A stretch of 64,000 bases of DNA from Mucilaginibacter sp. OK268 (GTDB taxonomy: Bacteria; Bacteroidota; Bacteroidia; Sphingobacteriales; Sphingobacteriaceae), in contig NZ_FNJV01000004.1 in the NCBI RefSeq assembly GCF_900103125.1, positions 310,001 to 374,000 on the forward strand. Reading direction: 5' to 3'. The notes under the pieces were generated by a model. The model worked only from the letters and a program-made list of their open reading frames with translations, had not been told where the DNA came from and searched no databases. Position numbers and translations under genes: made by a program. This document shows, piece after piece, positions 36,027 to 42,987 of this stretch. The first letter of the stretch is position 1. The number at the start of each line of letters is the position of its first letter.

Positions 36027-37631
36027 ATGAAAAAGCTCAGTATCTGTATGCTTATGGCCATGCTATGTTTTGGCTGTAAGAAAAACTCATCGGAAAACCG
36101 GCCCGACGAGCCAAATTCCATCAACAACAAAACGCTTGCCGCCGTTCCGGTAGGCAAATCCACCTCCAAAAAGATCTTTATACACTGGATGCCCTGGTTT
36201 GAAACGCCCGAATCAAAAGGCGCCTGGGGGTATCACTGGAAAATGAACACCCAAAATCCAGACATCATTACCAACGGTCGCCGGCAAATTGCCGCTTATT
36301 ATTACCCGCAAACCGGGCCCTATGCCTCGGGCGATGCCGATATTATTGAGTATCAGCTCCTGTTGATGAAATACTCCGGTGTTGATGGGGTTACTATAGA
36401 TTGGCCCGGTACCCGTGTACTTTATGATTATCCCGACAACCTCAATAACTCCAATGCCCTTATTGCCAAACTAAACGCGGTGGGTCTGCAATTTTCTATT
36501 GTGGAGGAAGACCGCAACTGGGATGCCGGCCAAACCAGTGGCGCTCATGGCGATTTTACCTACATGCAAAGCAACTACTTTAACCAGGGCAACTATCTCA
36601 AAGTAAACAATGTGCCGGTAGTGCTCAATTTTGGCCCGATAACTTTCCATTCATCCAGCGAATGGGATCAGATTCTGGCCGGACTAAACCCCAAACCCAA
36701 AGTTATCCCCTTGTATGGCTTTACCAGCCAGGTTGGTGCTAACAACGCAGGTGGCGAGTTCCCCTGGATATACCAGGATCACCCAACCGTGGTGAATAAT
36801 TATTACGCGCAGGCATCCAGTTTCCCCATCTCGGTAGGAGTAGTATACCCGGGTTTCAACTCCTTTTACGCGGCCGGTGGGGCTAGCGGGCCAACCTGGC
36901 AAATCGCCTATAACGGCACTTCAACTTTTGGTACCATGCTGGATAAAGCCCTGGCATCAAGTGTGGGTATTGTTCAGTTTGCCACCTGGAATGATTATGG
37001 CGAAGGCACCATGATCGAGCCAACTGTTGAGTTTGGCTATGGCTTTTTAACCACCATGCAGCAAAAATTGGGTGTGCCTTATCATCAGCATGAGTTGGAG
37101 CAGATCTATCGCTTATATCAATACCGTAAACAATACAAGGGCAACACCAGCGTGCAAAATCAGCTTAACCAGGTGTTTACTTATTTTGCCAATGTGCAGC
37201 CAGCTAATGCCGAAAATTTAATGAACACCATCAGCGGCGGTACTACTCCGCCTGTAACTACGGGCGTAAGTATCAAAAACAAATGGTTGAATACCTATCT
37301 GTATGAAGATAACGGGCAGGCAAAATACAGTTCGTCAAGCACCGTGGCCAATGGCAAATGGACATTGGAGCAGGTTAACGGCCATACCCGCATCAAAAAT
37401 GTAAGTACCGGTCATTACCTCAATATCGAACACCTGTACAGCTATGCCGAAAGCACCGCCGTTCCGGATAGTTTTTACAGCAGCTACTGGGTGCTGGAAG
37501 ATTACAATGGTTATAAACGCCTCCGTAACGAATGGCAGAACACTTACCTGAACCTCGAAAATCAAAGCGGGTTTGCCCAGTGTACCGCTATCGGCGCTAC
37601 TGCTGAAAGCAGCCAGTGGACGGTTAATTAA
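36027..37631 (+). CDS. Lipoprotein GH71/99-like enzyme with C-terminal ricin-type trefoil, copy C
   Basis: The frame opens at 35901, but the ATG at 36027 starts a lipoprotein signal (Cys17, LCFGC then Lys-Lys), giving 534 residues. The first about 390 residues form a GH71/99-like barrel: KIFIHWMPWFETPESKGAWGYHW, GVDGVTIDWPG, NNVPVVLNFGP, VGVVYPGF and FATWNDYGEGTMIEPT. The last about 125 residues are a beta-trefoil (RICIN-like): repeated elements WLNTYLYEDN, GHYLNIE and NTYLNLE, each with a Gln/Ala-rich partner. The trefoil probably binds sugar. It is a lone gene on the plus strand with its own terminator. Copies A and B lack the trefoil. Confidence 0.82.
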   Translation: MKKLSICMLMAMLCFGCKKNSSENRPDEPNSINNKTLAAVPVGKSTSKKIFIHWMPWFETPESKGAWGYHWKMNTQNPDIITNGRRQIAAYYYPQTGPYASGDADIIEYQLLLMKYSGVDGVTIDWPGTRVLYDYPDNLNNSNALIAKLNAVGLQFSIVEEDRNWDAGQTSGAHGDFTYMQSNYFNQGNYLKVNNVPVVLNFGPITFHSSSEWDQILAGLNPKPKVIPLYGFTSQVGANNAGGEFPWIYQDHPTVVNNYYAQASSFPISVGVVYPGFNSFYAAGGASGPTWQIAYNGTSTFGTMLDKALASSVGIVQFATWNDYGEGTMIEPTVEFGYGFLTTMQQKLGVPYHQHELEQIYRLYQYRKQYKGNTSVQNQLNQVFTYFANVQPANAENLMNTISGGTTPPVTTGVSIKNKWLNTYLYEDNGQAKYSSSSTVANGKWTLEQVNGHTRIKNVSTGHYLNIEHLYSYAESTAVPDSFYSSYWVLEDYNGYKRLRNEWQNTYLNLENQSGFAQCTAIGATAESSQWTVN

Positions 37632-37639
37632 GTTTTTAT

Positions 37640-37678
37640 CAATATACCGGGCAAATTATTGTCCGGTATATTGTTTTG
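37640..37678 (+). terminator. Terminator after GH71/99 copy C
   Basis: CAATATACCGG (37640-37650) and its complement (37663-37673) form a perfect 11-bp stem, followed by TTTTG. It lies between convergent genes. Confidence 0.85.
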
Positions 37679-37686
37679 ATTTACTT

Positions 37687-38676
37687 CTACTTCAGTTTCG
37701 CGGTCATATCAAAATGATCAACTTTCATGCCCGATGGTAATTTATTAAAAGCCGAGTATAGTACGTATTTTTTGTCCTGGTCAATACCGGGTAGGGTTTG
37801 GTTGATCACTTTTTTGATGTTCTCATTTTCCTGTTTGATAGCCGTGGTATCTTGTACTTTGATAGATGATATATAGTAGATCATCGGAAAAACACCCTCG
37901 GGCGTGGTCTGGTTAAATATCCGGATGATATACGGATGGCTTGGTACCTGCTTAATAGCCAGCGGGAATCTATATAGGCCATAGGCTTCCTTTAAAACCT
38001 TATTGTAAAAGCTGCTCATATCCTCTTCGCTGTTGTATTTCCACAGATCGCTGGGGCGCGAGCAGTCTATGGCCGATGAAGATATATTTAAGGCATCTAT
38101 TAAAAAACCTTTGTTATAGCACTGCTGGGCCTGATCATGCAGTTCAGGGGCTGTTTTGCCATTAACTTTATAACGGCTCACATCCAGCTGACTCAGTTTC
38201 CAGCCATAATCATATTTGCAGTAAACCGCCGTGATCATATCCTGGTTGGCTGTCGACTTATTTTTAGGTACAAAAAAGGCCAGATACATTTCATGTGTAG
38301 CGCCCTGGTAGGTTAATGAATAACCGGTAGGGCCTTTAATGCCAGAGCTGATGGTATCGCCACTTATATAGCGGTTTACCACATAATATTCATCAAACAG
38401 GGTGTAGTCGGTTGTTTTTACGCGGTTGCTTACCAGTTCTATTTGCCTGTTTTTGCCACGGGTATCAATAAAATCCCTCGACATGATGTTTTCCAGGTCT
38501 TTTTCATTGTTCACTTTCAGCTGTTTAAGAAGCTCGGCGTTAAGCTGGTGAAATTTATCCGGACTGCTGATCTGTTCATTTTTCCAGTTGCCGGGTTGGG
38601 TAGGTTCGCAGCTTTGCAGGGTAACCGTAATCAGCAAAAGGCCGAGCACCTGCGATAAGGATGGTTTGAATTTCAT
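37687..38676 (-). CDS. Lipoprotein of unknown function
   Basis: A 329-residue lipoprotein (Cys23, LQSC then Glu-Pro). I do not recognise a family. The mature part is mixed alpha/beta with a DEYYVVNRY segment, a Tyr-rich stretch (LTYQGATHEMYLAFFVPKN), a Cys pair-like AVYCKYDYGW and QQCYNKGFLIDALNISSSAIDCS, and a C-terminal domain IIRIFNQTTPEGVFPMIYYISSIK. Nothing in the neighbours suggests a job: it converges on GH71/99 copy C and its start faces the AT-rich repeat element at 38750-39026. Confidence 0.7.
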   Translation of the reverse strand: MKFKPSLSQVLGLLLITVTLQSCEPTQPGNWKNEQISSPDKFHQLNAELLKQLKVNNEKDLENIMSRDFIDTRGKNRQIELVSNRVKTTDYTLFDEYYVVNRYISGDTISSGIKGPTGYSLTYQGATHEMYLAFFVPKNKSTANQDMITAVYCKYDYGWKLSQLDVSRYKVNGKTAPELHDQAQQCYNKGFLIDALNISSSAIDCSRPSDLWKYNSEEDMSSFYNKVLKEAYGLYRFPLAIKQVPSHPYIIRIFNQTTPEGVFPMIYYISSIKVQDTTAIKQENENIKKVINQTLPGIDQDKKYVLYSAFNKLPSGMKVDHFDMTAKLK

Positions 38677-38749
38677 CGTTAATGTTAATTAATTAGGAGG
38701 TACTATTTTAATGATTTGCGGGCAGATTGCCAAATATCCGGCGAGGGTA

Positions 38750-39026
38750 TTTCAAATGCTAAAATCCGTATCCGAAAACTTTTTAAAGTTTTATTTTAAC
38801 ACTTTTTGCCTCAAAAACGACTGAAAACGAGCGAAAAACTGTTCAAAACTCATTCAAAACCATCGATTTTAACACTTTTTAACAAATTTTAACACGGTTT
38901 TGATAGGTTTAAAAAGTATTAGTTATTTGGTTATCAATATATTGAATGGAAAATGGTGCGGTTTGGGACTGTATTTCTCCTTAACAGAACAGCCCGGATT
39001 TTCTTTTTAAAGAAAATCCGGGCCGT
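38750..39026 (-). repeat. Hairpin plus AT-rich repeat element, copy 2 (inverted)
   Basis: This is the diverged relative of 18338-18625, in opposite orientation. The hairpin is at 38991-39022 (AGCCCGGATTTTC / GAAAATCCGGGC), and the 29-base identical block is 38861-38889. Intervening TTTTGAAC, GAGGC and AAAAAGTTTT words keep the same order. As in copy 1, the AT-rich end points at the start of an exported-protein gene (here the lipoprotein starting at 38676). Confidence 0.65.
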
Positions 39027-39080
39027 TGATATGTACAAATATACGCATTTAAGTCCGAAGTTTTAAGCTCTAGATAATTC

Positions 39081-39157
39081 CTTTGTCATCCTGAGGAACG
39101 AAGGATCTTCTTCAATATGTCCTATAGTATAACAGATGCTTCGCTCCGCATGACAAA
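39081..39157. repeat. TGTCATCCTGAGGAACGAAGG repeat, left copy flanking the tRNA cluster
   Basis: An imperfect palindromic repeat (TTTGTCATCCTGAGG ... CGCATGACAAAA). Bases 39083-39138 recur in inverted orientation, with very few mismatches, at about 39966-40023, on the other side of the tRNA genes. Confidence 0.75.
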
Positions 39158-39171
39158 ATAATTAAAAAATG

Positions 39172-39288
39172 AGGCCGGTACAAGATTTTTCGCCCGCTTG
39201 GTCCTGGCAATGCCCGCTCAAGAGATAGTTCGAACTTGCGGACATTCCTTTTGCAGAGGACTCCCTTGAACCACTCGGGCAACCGGCC
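39172..39288 (-). tRNA. tRNA-Cys(GCA)-like gene with a 43-nt insertion in the T-arm
   Basis: On the minus strand: acceptor strand GGCCGGT (39288-39282), D-arm, anticodon stem-loop with loop CTGCAAA (anticodon GCA), then GCAAG plus T-loop TTCGAAC (39239-39228). Instead of the expected CTTGT, 43 extra bases follow (39227-39185), then CTTGT (39184-39180), ACCGGCC (39179-39173) and discriminator U. Both the T-stem and the 7-bp acceptor stem pair if the insertion is skipped, and U73 fits cysteine. The unspliced RNA could instead form a long hairpin (TGTCCGC with GCGGGCA). The bottom pair of the anticodon stem is mismatched. It may be a pseudogene or an unusual RNA. Confidence 0.55.
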
Positions 39289-39376
39289 ATTTTATTTTTG
39301 TTATTTATTCTTTTTACAGAAATTTCTGTATTTTATCGCGCGCTTCACCCTACCCGGCACTGGCCGGTTAAGCAGT

Positions 39377-39412
39377 AACAGATCAAGGCAAAAAGCCACA
39401 TCTGTTGTTTTT
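39377..39412 (+). terminator. Hairpin with T-run, plus strand
   Basis: AACAGAT (39377-39383) pairs with ATCTGTT (39400-39406), with inner GGC/GCC, then GTTTTTG. On the plus strand this looks like a terminator, though no plus-strand gene precedes it; it lies between the Cys-like and Gln tRNA genes. Confidence 0.35.
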
Positions 39413-39422
39413 GAATAAACTG

Positions 39423-39493
39423 TTTTCCTACGTGCGTTGGAACCACGACTTTCAGATCCAGAATCTGATGTGCTGCCCTTGCACCATAGGAAA
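39423..39493 (-). tRNA. tRNA-Gln(CUG)
   Basis: Seventy-one bases. Acceptor TTTCCTA / TAGGAAA (7 pairs, with the U1-A72 pair typical of tRNA-Gln), D-arm GTGC...GCAC, anticodon stem TCAGA/TCTGA with loop TTCTGGA, so the anticodon is CUG (39461-39459 on the plus strand). The T-arm has loop TTCCAAC and one G-G mismatch. Discriminator A; CCA is not encoded. Position 37 is G rather than the usual A of tRNA-Gln. It is 9 bp after the Ile gene. Confidence 0.8.
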
Positions 39494-39502
39494 ATAAACC
39501 CG

Positions 39503-39575
39503 TGGAAATAAAAGGACTTGAACCTTTAGCCAACACCGTATAAGGGTGCTGCTCTAACCATTGAGCTATATTTCC
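39503..39575 (-). tRNA. tRNA-Ile(UAU)
   Basis: Seventy-three bases with every stem paired: acceptor GGAAATA/TATTTCC, D-stem GCTC/GAGC, anticodon stem GCACC/GGTGT (one G-U), T-arm AAAGG TTCAAGT CCTTT, discriminator A. The loop CTTATAC gives anticodon UAU, which reads AUA. Most bacteria decode AUA with a lysidine-modified CAU anticodon, so a UAU isoleucine tRNA is rare. It follows the Pro gene by 11 bp. Confidence 0.85.
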
Positions 39576-39586
39576 TTTATAATCAG

Positions 39587-39660
39587 TAGGGTAACCCGGA
39601 CTCGAACCAGGAGCCTCTCCGCTCCAAACGGAGTAATCTGACCAATTGATATACTACCCT
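39587..39660 (-). tRNA. tRNA-Pro(UGG)-like
   Basis: Seventy-four bases: acceptor AGGGTAG/TTACCCT (with a G-U), anticodon stem CTCCG/CGGAG, loop TTTGGAG (anticodon UGG), T-arm CCTGG TTCGAGT CCGGG, discriminator A. The first D-stem pair is a T-T mismatch. Position 37 is A, while proline tRNAs normally have G37, the target of TrmD. It is the first gene of the minus-strand tRNA run. Confidence 0.75.
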
Positions 39661-39681
39661 GAAATTTCTCCCTAAAACAAA

Positions 39682-39711
39682 AAATCCCCTTAGATTTGTC
39701 TAAGAGGATTT
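39682..39711 (-). terminator. Hairpin with T-run just upstream of the tRNA genes
   Basis: On the minus strand AAATCCTCTTAGA pairs with TCTAAGGGGATTT around CAAA (one G-U or mismatch in the GAGG/CCCC part) and is followed by TTTTG. It sits about 22 bases before the Pro tRNA, so a promoter further upstream would have to pass it. The wider gap 39661-40190 otherwise holds only the repeat at 39893-40025. Confidence 0.5.
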
Positions 39712-39892
39712 GCGCATTTGATTATATTTTACTCAATACATAGCTATCCCCTCCGATAAATCGGTTGCGGTATACAGCATAGTATTGTTGTTGTTTTCAT
39801 GGCACAATGATACACAATTATTTTATAAATCAAGAAATTTCTGAAAAAAAATATTCTGCCTAACGATTCTTGCAGCTCTGGCAAACCTATAA

Positions 39893-40025
39893 AGCTGTCA
39901 TCCTGAGCATAGCGAAGGATCTTCTATAATTGTACAAGTTCCCTTTGTCATACTGAACGGTTGAGGCATCTGTTATACTATAGGACATATTGAAGAAGAT
40001 CTTTCGTTCCTCAGGATGACAAATT
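39893..40025. repeat. TGTCATCCTGAG repeat, right copy flanking the tRNA cluster
   Basis: It starts AGCTGTCATCCTGAGCATAG and ends CTCAGGATGACAAAT. Bases about 39966-40023 are a near-perfect inverted copy of 39083-39138, including the run TATACTATAGGACATATTG. The element looks like two overlapping palindromes of one family. Confidence 0.75.
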
Positions 40026-40190
40026 TTTGCCTTCTCAGGGTCTCGGGTAAATCCGAAAGCACCGCAAGTATTTTTATTCCTTTCATAAATAAAATAATAT
40101 TTTCTTTATAAAACCCTTGCAATGAGTAAGTTTTATGCTTAAATTTATATAACCAATTGCTCTAAAACCTTAATTTCAGGAGGATTCGTC

Positions 40191-40373
40191 ATGAAGAAAA
40201 AAGCTACGATAGTTCCTCAGCCTGATAAGACTGAAGCTACTCACCCAGAATTGCTCGCCAATCACCCCAACAATCCTAAAATGTATCGCGATCATAAAGT
40301 ATGTGATCATTATACACATGGAAGAACTAACAAATTTCCGTTTGGCAGCAGCCACGGGCCAGCCTGTTTTTAA
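40191..40373 (+). CDS. Small His/Pro-rich protein, unknown
   Basis: Sixty residues with a strong ribosome binding site (AGGAGG, 8 bases before the ATG), unusual for this phylum. The protein is basic and hydrophilic with ATHPELLANHPNNPKMYRDH and two Cys (DHKVCDHYTHG and PACF) and no signal peptide. I do not recognise it. The same frame stays open after the TAA stop to a second TAA at 40557-40559. The remaining bases to 40582 hold no other feature I can see. Confidence 0.5.
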   Translation: MKKKATIVPQPDKTEATHPELLANHPNNPKMYRDHKVCDHYTHGRTNKFPFGSSHGPACF

Positions 40374-40582
40374 AGGCCCGCGTTTATAAAGTATTTCGTG
40401 TGCAGGTACGTGCTGGTATCTGGTTTGCTTCGTCGGCCTTTGCCAGCTGAAAAGTCCCATGTATTTGATGCGTATTCGCTGTCTGCTTATGGAAGCATTA
40501 ATGCCGGTCGTGCCCACACCAACGGCATTATTTTGCATTATAAATTAGTGCTGCGGTAACATAACCCTAATTCGTGCCGTCT

Positions 40583-42142
40583 TTAATGCGCATCGGGTAT
40601 AGTTACCTTTACAGCTTTCACTTCCTTCCTTTTTTTAATGGTGATGATCACTAAAGGGATACAGCAGGCATTTAAAATAGCCAATAGTAAAAAAGCGTCC
40701 ATATAACTCAGCAAAAAAGTTTGCCTTACTACTATGTTTTCCAGCGCGCCGATGGATTGCTGCAAAGCACGCAGGTAGTTGGAGCCATGCACCATAAAAT
40801 TATGGATGAGGGATTGCTGCCGCATGATGGTTTGCGGGTCCGAAGCAGTAACATGCGTAATTAAGGCAGTGCGGTTGGCCGCTTCCCGGTGCGCGATGTA
40901 GGTGTTAATTAAAGCTATGCCAAATGAGCCGCCCATCTGCCGCATCATGTTGTTGAGGGCTGCGCCCTGCGGTATCTCTGCCGGTTTTAATTCTGATACG
41001 GCCAGCGCTGTTAATGGGACAATCAATAATGCTGCGCTAAGTCCCCGGAAGATCAAAGGAATGAAAAAGTAAGCGCTTCCGGTTGCCAGGTTTGATCCCG
41101 ACATGATATACCCAAACGCTGCCGACAAGCCAAATCCCAAAATGATGAGGTATTGCGGCCGCAGACCGCTTTGCAGCATCTTACCCAAAAAAGGCGAGAT
41201 CATGGCGGCCATTAAAGTTCCGGGCAACAGCATGGTGCCGGTTTGAAAAGCGGAGTAACCGATGATCCGCTGCGAAAACAGCGGAAAAACAAACACATTG
41301 CTGAACAATCCAAAGCCCAAAACAAAGGTCATGATAGCCGAAATGGATAAGGTGGTGCTTTTTAACACCCGCAGGTTGATTACCGGGAAGGGGATCCGCA
41401 GCTCCCACCAGATAAGGATAGCTAATGATAGCACCGATATGATGGTAAGCACCAGGATGTAAGTTGCGGAGAACCAATCGTCAGTTTGGCCGCGCTCCAA
41501 AACTACCTGTAATGCACCCACGCCTACGGTGAGCAGGAAGATACCGAGCCAGTCGATGCTTCGCCCATCCGCTGATTTTTTGGTAGGCTTGAGGTAGATG
41601 TATGACAGCAGTGCCGCGAAAATGCCGATAGGAATATTGACATAAAAGATCCATTGCCACGATAAATTATCCACAATATAGCCTCCCATTACCGGACCGA
41701 TGGACGGGCCGATAATGATACCCAGGCTGAATATACCGCTGGCGGTTGCCCGTTCTTTAGCAGGAAAGGTTTCAAAAAGGATAGATTGCGAGGTGGATAG
41801 CAAGGCGCCGCCGCCGATACCCTGCAGAAAACGAAAGGCCACCAGTTCCCATAAATTATTGGAGAACCCGCACATAGCCGATGCCAGTGTAAATAATAAG
41901 ATGGAGCCAATATAATATTGCTTCCTGCCAATCTTTTCGGCTAAAAAGCTGGTCATGGGGATAATGATCACGTTGGCAATAGCATAGGAAGTGATCACCC
42001 AGGCGGTATCTTCCAGCGAAGCGCCCAGGTTACCACTCATGGTGTTGATGGATACGTTAACGATGGTGGTATCAATCAGTTCAATAATAGTTGAAGTGAT
42101 GATGGTGATAACGATGATCCATTTTCTGAATCCAGTTTCCAT
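40583..42142 (-). CDS. DHA2 family multidrug efflux transporter, EmrB/QacA type
   Basis: A 519-residue inner-membrane protein with about 14 hydrophobic segments. DHA2 marks are present: STIIELIDTTIVNVSI in helix 1 (motif D1, with Asp), TSFLAEKIGRKQYY in loop 2-3 (motif A), FLQGIGGGALLSTSQ (motif B) and SLGIIIGPSIGPVMGG (motif C, antiporter). It exports drugs or other small organic compounds in exchange for protons. It lies 76 bp after the siderophore-interacting protein on the same strand, likely in one operon headed by the AraC regulator. No membrane fusion partner (EmrA) is present nearby. Confidence 0.92.
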   Translation of the reverse strand: METGFRKWIIVITIITSTIIELIDTTIVNVSINTMSGNLGASLEDTAWVITSYAIANVIIIPMTSFLAEKIGRKQYYIGSILLFTLASAMCGFSNNLWELVAFRFLQGIGGGALLSTSQSILFETFPAKERATASGIFSLGIIIGPSIGPVMGGYIVDNLSWQWIFYVNIPIGIFAALLSYIYLKPTKKSADGRSIDWLGIFLLTVGVGALQVVLERGQTDDWFSATYILVLTIISVLSLAILIWWELRIPFPVINLRVLKSTTLSISAIMTFVLGFGLFSNVFVFPLFSQRIIGYSAFQTGTMLLPGTLMAAMISPFLGKMLQSGLRPQYLIILGFGLSAAFGYIMSGSNLATGSAYFFIPLIFRGLSAALLIVPLTALAVSELKPAEIPQGAALNNMMRQMGGSFGIALINTYIAHREAANRTALITHVTASDPQTIMRQQSLIHNFMVHGSNYLRALQQSIGALENIVVRQTFLLSYMDAFLLLAILNACCIPLVIITIKKRKEVKAVKVTIPDAH

Positions 42143-42218
42143 AAAGGAGATGTATATGATTTTAAATAAAATAGGAGTTTAGTCATGTAATCGAATGGAA
42201 TTGCCATAATTGGACAAT

Positions 42219-42911
42219 TCATGACCAAAATCCCTTTGCCTGGATGTTGGAATGGCCCAGGTTTCTTAATAAGGTACGCAGTTCAACAACCAGCCTGCGA
42301 TTCCCTGTGAGGTAGAACGAGGTGTGCGGCGTGCAATAGCCCTGTTCCTTTAGCCAGTCAGTCAGTTCATATGGGCTGGTTAACGTGTTTAGCGGTGAAT
42401 AGAAATAATCCTTAACCAATTGCCCGGTCCGTGGGTTGTCCAATAATACGGCGCCGTCAAAGCGGATACCGGGCAAAGTGAGCTGTTTTAAAGCCAACAG
42501 GTGCCCCAGGCTACTGGCATCGCCCAGGCCCACCACCAGGTTGGTAGGATGGGGTGCCTGATGAGTAGTCCTTGTCTTGATGTATTGAACCGTATCGCCG
42601 GCAGAAAGCTGCTTTGCCCAGCGGCTCCCGCAGCCATCGTGTGCTATATCGATGAGCAACGAGCAGGTGGCCGTATCGGCATCCCAGCCAAATGGCGTAT
42701 AATCGCGGAAGCACGAATCACCCACCCTGAATTTGATGTAGGGTACTTCTGTCCATTGCCGCATATCCACAAGGGGTAAATGCAGGTCGATCTCTATGAT
42801 GGTAGCGGAATCCCAAACGCGCACTTCCAGCACCCGCCCGGCCTGGATCAATTGCTGCCCGATGAGTCTTCCCGCTTTATTTTTGATTTGTTGTAAAATA
42901 GATGTTTCCAT
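42219..42911 (-). CDS. Siderophore-interacting protein (FAD-binding ferric reductase)
   Basis: A 230-residue flavoprotein of the SIP/ViuB type. It has the FAD-binding beta-barrel with the segment RDYTPFGWD (the RxYT motif) and an NAD(P)H-like C-terminal domain (LVVGLGDASSLGHLLALK). Family members reduce ferric siderophore complexes in the cytoplasm to release iron. It lies 76 bp after the AraC gene and 76 bp before the DHA2 transporter, all on the minus strand, so transport and reduction may be co-controlled. No Fur box was looked for with certainty. Confidence 0.8.
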   Translation of the reverse strand: METSILQQIKNKAGRLIGQQLIQAGRVLEVRVWDSATIIEIDLHLPLVDMRQWTEVPYIKFRVGDSCFRDYTPFGWDADTATCSLLIDIAHDGCGSRWAKQLSAGDTVQYIKTRTTHQAPHPTNLVVGLGDASSLGHLLALKQLTLPGIRFDGAVLLDNPRTGQLVKDYFYSPLNTLTSPYELTDWLKEQGYCTPHTSFYLTGNRRLVVELRTLLRNLGHSNIQAKGFWS

Positions 42912-42987
42912 GTAACATTTTTTTGATGGTACAAAGAAACTGGCTTTTTAAGTGTAAATAAATGGCGGCTTTGGTGTAATGATAGGA

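Noticed and set aside
39345..39536. 63-codon minus-strand frame within the tRNA cluster
   Set aside because: It overlaps the Gln tRNA gene and a hairpin and has no protein features.
40176..40538. 120-codon minus-strand frame opposite the small ORF
   Set aside because: No ribosome site or domain; the plus-strand ORF has a strong AGGAGG site.
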